Below are positions 16,526 to 24,958 of a DNA stretch of 51,702 nt, piece by piece; the first letter of the stretch is position 1, and each line of letters starts with the position of its first letter. Location: contig RDXB01000044.1 in assembly GCA_004292515.1 (NCBI GenBank), positions 1-51,702 on the forward strand, written 5' to 3'. The position numbers were made by a program, and so were the translations under genes. The notes under the pieces are model-generated. The model was not told the origin of the DNA. It saw only the letters and a list, made by a program, of their open reading frames with translations, and did no database searches. The stretch comes from Oscillatoriales cyanobacterium (GTDB lineage Bacteria > Cyanobacteriota > Cyanobacteriia > CACIAM-69d).

Positions 16526-17407
16526 CTATAGCGGCCAAAACCGGGAGACGATCGCGGGGCGATCGCGCTGGCTGCGTCGCACCAAATCCCACACCTGCCA
16601 GAACCAGCGCCGGGCCTCGCTGACCGAATAGCCCCGATAGCGACAAAGCAGCCCCGTTTGCAGTCGTGTGATGCCGCAGTCCACCCGATCGCCTGTGGGA
16701 AGGTGCGATCGCGCTTCCGTGATCAACTCCTTGGGCAATTCCTCACCAATCCAAGCTAGCGTCCCGACGATCGGGCAGCCCGCCAACCCGTGGGAACCGT
16801 CGCGGGTGGCCGGGTCAGTCGCGTCAATCCGTTGCGGATCCAGCCAGACCAGCCGATCGCCCTGCCACACTTCCAGGCGTGATCGCCACTCGCCGCAGCC
16901 GTAGCGCTCCCCACCAGCCGTGCGCCCCAGCCGGACAATTTCGCTGCCCAGCCAACTGGCCCCCGCTGCCAGGTCAATGCGCGATCGCTGCTCATACAAC
17001 GCGCCATCAAAAATAATCGTCTCTTGGGGCAACCATTCCAGGTGCGCCCCTGCGCCCACCCGCACCCGCACCGACTGCTGGGCAAACCGCCCGGCCGGAT
17101 CGATCAGCGATCGCCCCCGACTGCCATAGATCTTGGCCGCCGAAACCGTCGTCACCAGGGCCGCCGTTTCGGGAGCCAAATCCAACGAAATCGACAGCCG
17201 ATCGCCCCCCACCATCCCCCCCGCCACATGCAATATGGCCGCGTGGCAAACCGCCGGCCCCTCAGGGTAAAAGGGCCGCTGAAATTGCAAGGGTGATCGG
17301 GTTTTGGCCTGCACCTGGGTGCGATCGCCCGATCGCGCAAACTGCAAATCGATCGAGCCATGCCAGGTGCGATCGGTCTCGGACGTTGGATCGATCGCGA
17401 CGGTCAC
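16526..17407 (-). CDS. ureD: Urease accessory protein UreD
   Basis: UreD (UreH) is the scaffold that, with UreF and UreG, inserts nickel into urease. The 293-residue protein shows the family pattern: LQFQRPFYPEGPAVCHAAIL, HVAGGMVGGDRLSISLDL, ALVTTVSAAKIYGSRG, HLEWLPQETIIFDGALYEQR and GWLGSEIVRLGR-type sequence. The length is normal. The start codon overlaps the stop of the preceding Uma2 remnant (ATGA), so translation is coupled. Unusually, no ureA, ureB, ureC, ureE, ureF or ureG gene is adjacent; the downstream gene is a small unknown membrane protein. The other urease genes would have to be elsewhere in the genome. Confidence 0.92.
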   Translation of the reverse strand: MTVAIDPTSETDRTWHGSIDLQFARSGDRTQVQAKTRSPLQFQRPFYPEGPAVCHAAILHVAGGMVGGDRLSISLDLAPETAALVTTVSAAKIYGSRGRSLIDPAGRFAQQSVRVRVGAGAHLEWLPQETIIFDGALYEQRSRIDLAAGASWLGSEIVRLGRTAGGERYGCGEWRSRLEVWQGDRLVWLDPQRIDATDPATRDGSHGLAGCPIVGTLAWIGEELPKELITEARSHLPTGDRVDCGITRLQTGLLCRYRGYSVSEARRWFWQVWDLVRRSQRDRPAIVSRFWPL

Positions 17408-17673
17408 GCGGTTTCCTCCCCGGGTGAATCTTCAACCTCAACCATCATCGAGCGATCGCCCAAGGTGCAACGTAATTTCAGCATAGCCGTGTAGCGATCG
17501 CCCACCGCGTCGATCGCCCGAATCAGTCGTTTTTGCAGCAAGGCATGGCGAAACTTGGGCATGGGCTTTTGGACTGCCCGGCCGTCGAAATATTCCCAAG
17601 CGGGCGAATCGTCGAGATCGGGGCGATCGAGAAATTCCGCCAGGGTGGCGATCGGGGCGATCGAAACCGTCAT
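17404..17673 (-). CDS. Truncated Uma2 (DUF820)-type protein, coupled to ureD
   Basis: The 89 residues begin like a Uma2-family putative nuclease: LAEFLDRPDLDDSPAWEYFDG, AVQKPMPKFRHALLQKRLI and YTAMLKLRCTL. Full members are around 190 residues, such as the one at 50931-51521. Here the protein changes after about residue 72 and ends before the PD-(D/E)xK catalytic residues, so it should be inactive. The stop overlaps the ureD start by four bases. It is best seen as a decayed gene whose reading frame survives as a leader of ureD, although a small regulatory role cannot be excluded. Confidence 0.6.
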   Translation of the reverse strand: MTVSIAPIATLAEFLDRPDLDDSPAWEYFDGRAVQKPMPKFRHALLQKRLIRAIDAVGDRYTAMLKLRCTLGDRSMMVEVEDSPGEETA

Positions 17674-17755
17674 AGGCCAGCAGCCCGCGAACAGCGCCGC
17701 GAGAGGACTTCCTTTAGCCTAAGCGAAAATAATCGGCACGGAAATGGTCAATTCC

Positions 17756-17883
17756 GTAGGGGCGCAACGCTTTGCGCCCTCTGTTCTGATATGTTGACGT
17801 GCCCGTGATCGGAGGGCGTACGGCGGTACGCCCCTACGAATTCTGATTGATTGGGGTAGGGGCGCAACGCTTTGCGCCCTCTG
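17756..17883. repeat. Duplicated 28-bp GC-rich repeat with inverted companion
   Basis: A 28-bp sequence starting GTAGGGGCGCAACGC occurs twice, exactly 100 bp apart (17756-17783 and 17856-17883). It contains the dyad GGGCGCAA...TTGCGCCC. Between the copies lies GAGGGCGTACGGCGGTACGC continuing to CCCTAC, itself a hairpin. Similar dispersed repeats are common in cyanobacterial spacers. No gene is evident in the 17674-17940 spacer. Confidence 0.8.
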
Positions 17884-17940
17884 ACGATGTGATTTTGAAA
17901 CCGATCGCTGGGTGTGCAGCGGTACAAGCAACAATCGCCC

Positions 17941-19986
17941 CTATTTCAAATCGGCGATCGCCCCTCGGGCCATTTCGGCGATCGCCCGATCGGTCGCTTT
18001 CGGCAGGTGGTAATATTTGCCGCCCGCCGTTTCCGCCAGTTCCTTGGCAAAACCCGTCGAAACAAATTTGCCTTGGGTGTCGATCACCAGCAGCTTGATA
18101 TTCAGGGCGCGAATTTTGCCCGCAATGTCCAGCAGCTCTTGCTTCACGTCGGGTTTTTCGTCCGGCTCCATCGGCTGACCGAGCGATCGGGCCAGGGGCA
18201 CATTCCCCCGACCGTCCGTAATCGCCACAATCACCACCTGGCCCACATCCCCCGACTGGCGGGCATTGGTGCCCACGCGCACCGCCTGAGTCAAGCCGTG
18301 GGCCAAGGGGGAGCCACCGCCGCAGGGCATGGTTTCCAGCCGTCGCTTGGCCGCCGAGATCGATCGCGTGGGCGGCAACAGCACCTCCGCTTGCTCACCC
18401 CGGAAGGGAATCAGTGACACCTGATCGCGGTTTTGGTAAGCCTCCGTCAGCAACCGCAACACCGCGCCCTTGGCCGACTGCATCCGGTTCAGGGCCATCG
18501 ATCCCGACGCATCCACCACAAACACGACCAAGGCTCCGGCCTTGCGGGCCAGGCGCTTGGCCCGCACGTCGCTTTCTTCGACGAACACGCGGCGGCCCGT
18601 TTCGCCCGCAGCGGCGGCCCGGGCGCGGCGGGCTTTTTGGTAGGGCGCGGCCGATCGCAGGGTGGCATCGACGGCAATCCGGCGCACGGGCCCCCGGGGC
18701 AACACGGGTTTGATGTAGCGCCCTCGATCGTCCGAGAAGATGATCGATCGACTACCGGAACTACCGCCCGATCGCTGGGCCGTGGTTTGGGCAAACAGCA
18801 GCACCGACGGATCCATCACCACCCCTTCCGGGTCGAACACGAATTCCTCGGGGATTGCGGGCGGCTCGTCCGGTTGGTCGTCGTCTTCGTTTTCGTCTTG
18901 GTCTTCGTCTTCGTTCTCGGTTTCGTCGTCCTGTTCCTGTTCCGCTTCCGGCTGTTGTTGCGGCGGCGGGGGCGGCGGCGGCTGTTGCTCGTCCGGCGGC
19001 GTTTCAATCACTGTGGCCCGGGGCACAATCACCAACTCCACCGCCACCCGCAAGTCGTCGGCATTCACCGCCGTCCGTCCATCGAGGGCCGCATGGGCCT
19101 TGGCTACGCGCACCGCAAACAGTTCCGCCCGGTGGCCCTGCACCCGGCCGCGCACCGCTTCTTGCACCAAATATTCCAACTGCTCGCGGCTGATGGTCAC
19201 GTCCTTCAGCCATTCGCGCGCCAACAGGATTTGGGTTTTCAGGCCGTCCAGCTCTTCGGCATATTGCCCAAGGAAGTCCTGGGGCGATCGGGCATAGCCC
19301 ACGGCGCGATCGACCACTTCCACCCGCTGATCCAACCCCAAAGCTCCATCGGCGGACAGGGCGATCGCAATTCGATCGAGCAGGTGTTCCCGCAGCGGCC
19401 CCTCTTCTGGGTTGTAGGTGGCAATCAGCAGTCCTTGGCAGGGGTGCGAAAAGCTGATCCCTTCCCGCTCAATTTGGTTGCGCCCTTCGCTCAACGAACC
19501 CAGCAATAGGTTGGCGATTTGGTCATCGAGCAAATTGATTTCATCGACATACATCACACCCCGATTCGATTCCGCCAGCAAACCGGGCTGAAACACCGTT
19601 TCGCCGCGCTTCACGGACTGGCCCACATCCACGGAGCCAAGCAGCCGATCTTCGGTCACCCCCAGCGGAATTTGCGAAAAGGGCGCGGGGATCACTTTGC
19701 GGGGAATTTCGCCGGTAATTTGCAAGCCGTCTTCCCAGGTTTCCGGGCGATCGGGGTCGCAGTTGCTCATCGATCCATCAACAATTTCGATCGGGGGCAG
19801 CAGGGCATGGATCGCCCGCGCCATCACCGATTTGGCCGTGCCACGCCGACCGGCGATCGCCACGCCCCCCAGGCCCGGATCGATCGCCGCCAACAGCAAA
19901 GCCATCTTGATCGACTCTTGGCCGATCACCGCCGTCAGCGGAAAGGTTACGGGATCGTTGCTTCGAGGCGGCGCGGTAACGGACAT
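17941..19986 (-). CDS. chlD: Magnesium chelatase subunit D
   Basis: ChlD works with ChlI and ChlH to insert magnesium into protoporphyrin IX, the first committed step of chlorophyll synthesis. The 681 residues contain an AAA+ domain with a divergent Walker A ([19 protein letters not shown]) and [20 protein letters not shown] polyproline run and a strongly acidic linker lie near residues 330-385. The C-terminal von Willebrand A domain has the MIDAS motif in [15 protein letters not shown]. The degenerate nucleotide site, linker and VWA domain distinguish D from I subunits. The length is normal. It is probably transcribed alone; era lies 300 bp upstream in the same direction. Confidence 0.97.
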   Translation of the reverse strand: MSVTAPPRSNDPVTFPLTAVIGQESIKMALLLAAIDPGLGGVAIAGRRGTAKSVMARAIHALLPPIEIVDGSMSNCDPDRPETWEDGLQITGEIPRKVIPAPFSQIPLGVTEDRLLGSVDVGQSVKRGETVFQPGLLAESNRGVMYVDEINLLDDQIANLLLGSLSEGRNQIEREGISFSHPCQGLLIATYNPEEGPLREHLLDRIAIALSADGALGLDQRVEVVDRAVGYARSPQDFLGQYAEELDGLKTQILLAREWLKDVTISREQLEYLVQEAVRGRVQGHRAELFAVRVAKAHAALDGRTAVNADDLRVAVELVIVPRATVIETPPDEQQPPPPPPPQQQPEAEQEQDDETENEDEDQDENEDDDQPDEPPAIPEEFVFDPEGVVMDPSVLLFAQTTAQRSGGSSGSRSIIFSDDRGRYIKPVLPRGPVRRIAVDATLRSAAPYQKARRARAAAAGETGRRVFVEESDVRAKRLARKAGALVVFVVDASGSMALNRMQSAKGAVLRLLTEAYQNRDQVSLIPFRGEQAEVLLPPTRSISAAKRRLETMPCGGGSPLAHGLTQAVRVGTNARQSGDVGQVVIVAITDGRGNVPLARSLGQPMEPDEKPDVKQELLDIAGKIRALNIKLLVIDTQGKFVSTGFAKELAETAGGKYYHLPKATDRAIAEMARGAIADLK

Positions 19987-20136
19987 GGCGGGCGAAAGAC
20001 TGGGATTTTATGGTGAGTATTGATGCTCTTCAGGATATCAGCGCAACGGGACGGGCGGGCCGATTTGGGCGGCTGGAGGCGGCAACCAGGGGTTAATCAA
20101 CGGCATCTCTTGCCCACAGAACTCACGCAGCGTTTC

Positions 20137-20240
20137 CTGAAACCCTCACCCCAGCCCCTCTCCCAAGTCGGGCGGGGGAAACCCGACTCAGGAGGATGTC
20201 ACGTTTCATCATCTTCGCCGCTGGGGTAGAGGCTGGGGTA
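20137..20240. repeat. C-rich intergenic repeat (CCTCACCCCAGCCCCTCTCC type)
   Basis: AACCCTCACCCCAGCCCCTC is followed by a short GTCGGGCGGGGGAAACCCGAC hairpin-like segment and a GGGGTAGAGGCTGGGGTAG inverted companion. The motif resembles a dispersed spacer repeat common in many bacterial genomes. The rest of the chlD-era spacer is empty. Confidence 0.5.
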
Positions 20241-20285
20241 GTTGATAAGCCGATGATCAACCGACCGCTGGCGAGGGGTTAACGG

Positions 20286-21260
20286 CTAATCCTGTTCGAC
20301 GCGGTAGCCCAAATCGGCCAACAGTGCGGGCGATCGCCGCCATTTGGGTTGTAGCTTCACGTACAGCTCCAAATAGACCTTGCCGTCGATCAGTTTTTGG
20401 ATTTGCTCGCGGGCGGCTGAACCGATCGCCTTTAGCATCGAGCCGCCTTTGCCAATCAAAATCGCCTTTTGGCTGGGGCGTTCGATATGGATCGTGGCCA
20501 AAACGCGGGTAATTTTGGGGGTTTCTTCGACCCGATCGATTTCGATCGCCACGGAATGGGGAATCTCGTCGCGGGCATGGAGCAAAATTTGTTCGCGGAT
20601 CAGCTCGCCCATAATGAAGCGTTCGGGGCGATCGGTGACCAGATCCGGCGGGTAATAGTAGGGGCCTGGGGGCAGGCGATCGATCAGGGTTTGCAGCAGC
20701 TCGGGCAAGCCATCGCCGTTGAGGGCCGAAAAGCGCCCGATCGTCCAGCCATGCTGCTCGGCCAGGGCGATGTAGTCCGCTTCCACGGTGCGATCGGTTT
20801 GGCAGTCAATTTTGTTGAGGCCCAGCACCACCGGCACGTTGGCCAGCTCCAGCCACTCGGCAATGAAGCGATCGCCCCCACCCATCGGCGTTGAGCCATC
20901 CACCACAAACAGCACCAAATCGGCGGAGGTAATCGCCACGCGGGCATTGGCCACCAACACCTTACCCAGTTCATGGTGGGGCTTGTGGATGCCCGGTGTG
21001 TCTACAAACACGATTTGCGCGTCATCCCGCGTCAAAATCCCCCGCAGTCGGTTGCGGGTGGTTTGGGCCGTGGGCGAAACGATCGCCACCTTTTGCCCCA
21101 CCAAGTCATTCATCAGGGTGGATTTGCCCACATTGGGCCGGCCGACAATGCCCACAAAGCCTGATCGAAAATCCGCCGGAGCCAGGGGAATGCCACCCAG
21201 GTTCAGCCCCTCCAGCATGGCATCCAGGGGATTAGCAACGGGTTCGGTGATATCTTCCAT
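20286..21260 (-). CDS. era: GTPase Era
   Basis: Era is an essential GTPase that binds 16S rRNA and helps 30S subunit maturation. GFVGIVGRPNVGKSTLMNDL (G1), FVDTPGIHKPHHELG (G3) and LGLNKID (G4) are present, and the C-terminal KH domain shows KAILIGKGGSMLKAIGSAAR. The length is about 324 residues. The frame extends six codons upstream, but GGGGAG lies seven bases before the ATG of MEDITEP, so I prefer that start. About 30 N-terminal residues precede the G domain, as in other cyanobacteria. It is not in the rnc-era operon familiar from enterobacteria. Confidence 0.95.
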   Translation of the reverse strand: MEDITEPVANPLDAMLEGLNLGGIPLAPADFRSGFVGIVGRPNVGKSTLMNDLVGQKVAIVSPTAQTTRNRLRGILTRDDAQIVFVDTPGIHKPHHELGKVLVANARVAITSADLVLFVVDGSTPMGGGDRFIAEWLELANVPVVLGLNKIDCQTDRTVEADYIALAEQHGWTIGRFSALNGDGLPELLQTLIDRLPPGPYYYPPDLVTDRPERFIMGELIREQILLHARDEIPHSVAIEIDRVEETPKITRVLATIHIERPSQKAILIGKGGSMLKAIGSAAREQIQKLIDGKVYLELYVKLQPKWRRSPALLADLGYRVEQD

Positions 21261-21365
21261 GCGATCGCTCCCCATCATGCTCCCTGACTAGGCGATTTCC
21301 GTTCGATCTCGTTGACCGTCCCTCGGGGCTAATTGACCGCCCCAAGTTCAACAACCAATCACCCT

Positions 21366-21445
21366 GTAGGTTGGGTTGAGGCACGAAACCCAACACCAGC
21401 CAGCTTTGCATCAACCGTGTTGGGTTTCGCCAGCTCAACCCAATC
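21366..21445. repeat. GTTGGGTTTCG-type inverted repeat, copy 1
   Basis: GTAGGTTGGGTTGAGGCACG plus AAACCCAAC is followed, after a variable loop, by GTTGGGTTTCGCCAGCTCAA plus CCCAA. It forms a long imperfect hairpin. The same repeat occurs at 51568-51649 with a different loop. Confidence 0.8.
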
Positions 21446-21505
21446 GACTAGCGCGGCACGCTGATGTTGATAGGTCAAATCAAGTGACTGTTGCCGTCAC
21501 CAGAT

Positions 21506-21692
21506 CGTTAGGCAGCAAGGGGCTTAAGCCCCTTGTCTGTCACGACTGATTTCGCAACTTTGACCCAGTAAATTAAGGCAGCCGCGTTACTACTCGTACT
21601 AGCCTATTTGGATTGGTTTCGTTACTCGAGCGTTAGGCAGCAAGGGGCTTAAGCCCCTTGTCTGTCACGACTGATTTCGCAACTTTGACCCA
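21506..21692. repeat. Exact 62-bp direct repeat, two copies 125 bp apart
   Basis: The copies 21506-21567 and 21631-21692 are identical. Each starts CGTTAGGCAG and contains the palindrome CAAGGGGCTTAAGCCCCTTG followed by TCTGTCACGACTGATTTCGC. The intervening 63 bp contain two TCGTTACT-like segments. They lie downstream of pnp, where the palindromes could act as transcription terminators. No gene is seen in the 21261-21801 spacer. Confidence 0.85.
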
Positions 21693-21801
21693 ATGCTTTT
21701 GCCGTGCCAGAGCGAGCTGGGACAACGGAAGCAGGTGTCAGCAGCATGGATCGATCGCCCCCGGTCGTTCACAACCCAGGGGCGATCGCTCGGTTTCGGG
21801 A

Positions 21802-23964
21802 CTAGCCCGCCGCCGCCGCCGCTTCGGCCGCATCCCGGGCCGCCGCCGCTTCGTCGGGATGGATGCCCAGGCGGGTCAGGTTGATCCGGCCGCGATTGTC
21901 AATTTCGCGCACCTTGATGATCACCTCATCGCCCACGGCCACTACGTCTTCGACTTTGCCCACGCGCCGATCGGCCAGTTGGGAAATGTGGATCATGCCT
22001 TCTTTACCGGGCAGGAATTCCACAAACGCCCCGATCGGGATCGTGCGGGTGACTTTGCCCACAAACACGCTGCCCACTTCGATCTTGCGGGTCATGTTTT
22101 GGACAATTTGAGCCGCGCGCTTGGCCTTTTCGCCATCGTTTGAGGACACGGTGACGAGGCCGCTGTCTTCAATGTCGATTTTCGCGCCGGTTTCTTCGAC
22201 GATGCCCTTGATCGTTTTGCCGCCGGGCCCGATCACCATGCCGATGTCGCTCGGGTCGATGCGGAAGGTCAGTAGACGGGGGGCAAACTTCGACAAGTCG
22301 CTGCGTGGTTGATTGATCGCCGCCGTCATCTTTTCCAGGATGTGCAGGCGAGCCGGGCGGGCCTGTTCGATCGCCTTGGCGATCGTGCCCATGTCCAACC
22401 CGGTGATCTTCATGTCCATCTGCAAGGCGGTGATGCCGCTGTCGGTGCCGGCCACCTTGAAGTCCATATCACCCAAGAAGTCTTCCAGTCCTTGGATGTC
22501 AGTGAGGACGCGAATTTCGTCGTCTTCCTTAATCAGACCCATCGCCGCACCGCTGACGGGCTTGGCGATCGGCACACCGGCATCCATTAGGGACAACGTG
22601 GAGCCACAGACCGACCCCATCGAGGTGGAACCATCGGAGGACAACACTTCCGACACCACGCGCAACACGTAGGGGAAGGCTTCTTTGGTAGGCAGCACGG
22701 GAATCAAAGCCCGCTCGGCCAAGGCTCCGTGACCAATTTCCCGGCGACCGGGCGATCGCATCGGGCGGGTTTCCCCAACCGAGTAGGGCGGGAAGTTGTA
22801 GTGATGCAAATAGCGCTTCTGTTCGTCCGGGTGCAGATCGTCCAGTTCCTGGGCATCGCCGGGAGTCCCCAACGTCACCACAGACATCACCTGGGTCAAG
22901 CCCCGTTGGAACAGGCCGCTACCGTGAACACGAGAGGGCAACACCCCAGCCCGGCAGGAGACCACGCGCACTTCGTCCAGTTTGCGACCATCGACGCGCA
23001 CGCCATCTTCCACAATTTGGCGACGCATCAAGGACTTGGTAACCGCCTTAAAGACCTTGGGTAGGGCCTTGGGGTCAGCGGTGGCGGCCACTTTGATCGC
23101 GTCGTCATCAGCCCGATCGCTCAGTTCCTGGGCCACGGTGGCTTGCAGCACATCCAAGGCCGCATCGCGCCGGGTTTTGCCCAGTTCAAATTGCGACAAG
23201 ATGCCTTTGATTTCGGCCGTGGTGCGCGATCGGATGAAGTCTTCGAGGGTGGTGTCAATCACCGGCGCTTCCGCCGTCACCAACTCCAGACCCAACTCGG
23301 AAATGATGTCCCGTTGCGCTTGGATCAGATCGCGCACGGCTTCATAACCAAAGTCGATCGCCTCAATGATGTCGGCTTCGGGCAACTGATTGGCCCCGGC
23401 TTCCACCATCACCACGCCATCGGGCGACCCCGCCACCACCAAGTCCAACTCGCCCTTTTCAATTTCGGCGTAGGTGGGGTTGATGATGAACTCGTCGCCG
23501 ACTAGGCCCACGCGCACAGCGGCCATCGGCCCTTGGAAGGGAATTTGGGCCAGCAAGGTGGCGATCGAAGCGCCCGTCACGGCCAGCACATCCGGCGGCA
23601 CGTCGGGATCGAGGGACACGGTGGTGGCCACCACTTGGATATCGTCGCGCAACCAATTCGGAAACAGCGGGCGCATGGGGCGATCGATCAAACGACCGGT
23701 CAAGATCGCCTTTTCGGGGGGGCGGCCTTCGCGGCGTTGGAAGCTACCCGGAATGCGGCCGGCGGCATACAGCCGTTCTTCGTAATCGACAGTGAGGGGA
23801 AGAAAATCAATGCCCTCGCGCGCTGAGGAACGGGTGGCGGTTACTAGCACTGCGGTATCGCCCGACCCAATCAGTACCGATCCACCAGCTTGGGGTGCGA
23901 GCAAACCGATCTTCAGCCGAATATCCCTTCCATCAAAGGATATTGACTTATCAATTTCTTGCAT
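21802..23964 (-). CDS. pnp: Polynucleotide phosphorylase
   Basis: PNPase degrades RNA 3'-5' by phosphorolysis and can add tails; in cyanobacteria it is the main tailing enzyme. The 720 residues contain two RNase PH domains ([20 protein letters not shown], and the second with [20 protein letters not shown] and [17 protein letters not shown]). A KH domain ([15 protein letters not shown]) and an S1 domain ([20 protein letters not shown]) follow. The tail is short and alanine-rich ([16 protein letters not shown]). The length is normal. No rpsO gene is adjacent. Confidence 0.97.
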   Translation of the reverse strand: MQEIDKSISFDGRDIRLKIGLLAPQAGGSVLIGSGDTAVLVTATRSSAREGIDFLPLTVDYEERLYAAGRIPGSFQRREGRPPEKAILTGRLIDRPMRPLFPNWLRDDIQVVATTVSLDPDVPPDVLAVTGASIATLLAQIPFQGPMAAVRVGLVGDEFIINPTYAEIEKGELDLVVAGSPDGVVMVEAGANQLPEADIIEAIDFGYEAVRDLIQAQRDIISELGLELVTAEAPVIDTTLEDFIRSRTTAEIKGILSQFELGKTRRDAALDVLQATVAQELSDRADDDAIKVAATADPKALPKVFKAVTKSLMRRQIVEDGVRVDGRKLDEVRVVSCRAGVLPSRVHGSGLFQRGLTQVMSVVTLGTPGDAQELDDLHPDEQKRYLHHYNFPPYSVGETRPMRSPGRREIGHGALAERALIPVLPTKEAFPYVLRVVSEVLSSDGSTSMGSVCGSTLSLMDAGVPIAKPVSGAAMGLIKEDDEIRVLTDIQGLEDFLGDMDFKVAGTDSGITALQMDMKITGLDMGTIAKAIEQARPARLHILEKMTAAINQPRSDLSKFAPRLLTFRIDPSDIGMVIGPGGKTIKGIVEETGAKIDIEDSGLVTVSSNDGEKAKRAAQIVQNMTRKIEVGSVFVGKVTRTIPIGAFVEFLPGKEGMIHISQLADRRVGKVEDVVAVGDEVIIKVREIDNRGRINLTRLGIHPDEAAAARDAAEAAAAAG

Positions 23965-24417
23965 GAATGATGACGATCCTTCGATATTCTTTCTATTCCT
24001 GTGGCAATCGTAGCACCGTTTGTTAGATACTAAACGGTTTGTTGATTTGTGCTACGCCGCATCCCAATTATTCCACAAAAGCCCACCCCACAAGGGTTTA
24101 AGGTCAATTGCCCAAAGGGGTAAATCCTCCCCGGAAGCTGCCTGAGGCGATCGCCCCGCTCGGGATTTTGGCTCATCCTCCTGAAGCGCGATCGCCGATC
24201 GTGTTAGGGCAGGTTGGGGAGGCGGTCTGACCCTGGCGATCGCGCAAGATCTGTGGGCGACCTATGGGCGACCTATGGGCAACCTATGGACGACTCATGG
24301 CAGATCCCTAGGCGATCGATGCATCCCCCCAAGAACCCACTAAAAACCCGCCCGAACCTTGCGACTCGGGCGGGTTTTGGTTGTGGCATCTACGCGATCG
24401 CAGGCGGTGCGATCGGG
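23965..24417. other. Spacer upstream of pnp
   Basis: These 453 bp hold an intrinsic hairpin near the right end (listed separately), HIP1 sites and three GGGC(G/A)ACCTATG direct repeats near 24255-24292. I see no convincing ORF or RNA gene. The pnp promoter should lie in the left part. Confidence 0.5.
24343..24378. terminator. Intrinsic terminator, 13-bp stem
   Basis: AAAACCCGCCCGA and TCGGGCGGGTTTT pair perfectly around a ten-base loop. The stem is GC-rich and ends in A and T runs on both sides, so it can work in either direction. It lies 40 bp beyond the stop of the response regulator gene and would end that transcript before pnp. Confidence 0.85.
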
Positions 24418-24816
24418 CTATTCCGCCGGGAGCAAGCTGACAATCTTATCGACAAAGGCTTGGTGATCCACCACGGGCTTAGAGATATAGTCATCGGCCC
24501 CGCTTTCGGATAGGAAAGATTCCCGATCGCCCTCCATGGCGTGGGCTGTGACCAAAATGATCGGAAGCTTGGCCGTTGCCGCGTCCTGTTTCAGCATCTG
24601 GGTAATTTTGATGCCATCCACCGATTTGCCCTCATAGGTACTGTGGGCGAGAGACACATCCATCAAAATGATGTCGGCTTCCCCGGCCCGGGCAATCTTG
24701 ACCACCTCTTCCACATCTTCGGTGTGCTTCACGGCCAGGCCGCCCCGCTTGGTCAAAATTTTGGAGAAGACGCGCGCATTAATCGGGTCGTCTTCAACGA
24801 TCAAAACCGTTTTCAT
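24418..24816 (-). CDS. Single-domain response regulator (CheY/DivK type)
   Basis: The 132 residues are one receiver domain without an output domain. VLIVEDDPINARVF provides the acidic pair, DIILMDVSL the phospho-acceptor aspartate, LPIILVTAHAM the conserved threonine region and DDYISKPV the lysine. An insertion after the phosphorylated aspartate (AHSTYEGKSVDGIKI) lengthens the loop compared with CheY. The partner kinase is not adjacent; the nearest genes are a divergent topoisomerase subunit and pnp. A strong intrinsic terminator follows. Confidence 0.88.
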   Translation of the reverse strand: MKTVLIVEDDPINARVFSKILTKRGGLAVKHTEDVEEVVKIARAGEADIILMDVSLAHSTYEGKSVDGIKITQMLKQDAATAKLPIILVTAHAMEGDRESFLSESGADDYISKPVVDHQAFVDKIVSLLPAE

Positions 24817-24958
24817 TGAGCAAGTTACGCCAAACGCGAGGCTGTCTAGTTGTTATGCTATGCCTCATTGCTCTTTCCGTGCAAGCGCCATGGCCCGTTT
24901 TGCACCCGTTTTGCAACTGTCTACTTCCACTGGCTGCTCTTAGACTGGATCTCGCCTG

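Noticed and set aside
18433-19509. Long plus-strand ORF of 358 codons
   Set aside because: It is antisense to chlD, whose domains are unmistakable. The ORF has low-complexity composition caused by the proline/acidic linker of ChlD.
24343-24378. Possible riboswitch or attenuator of pnp
   Set aside because: The hairpin sits beyond the stop of the response regulator and has terminator form; it is over 370 bp from pnp and no leader structure was recognised.
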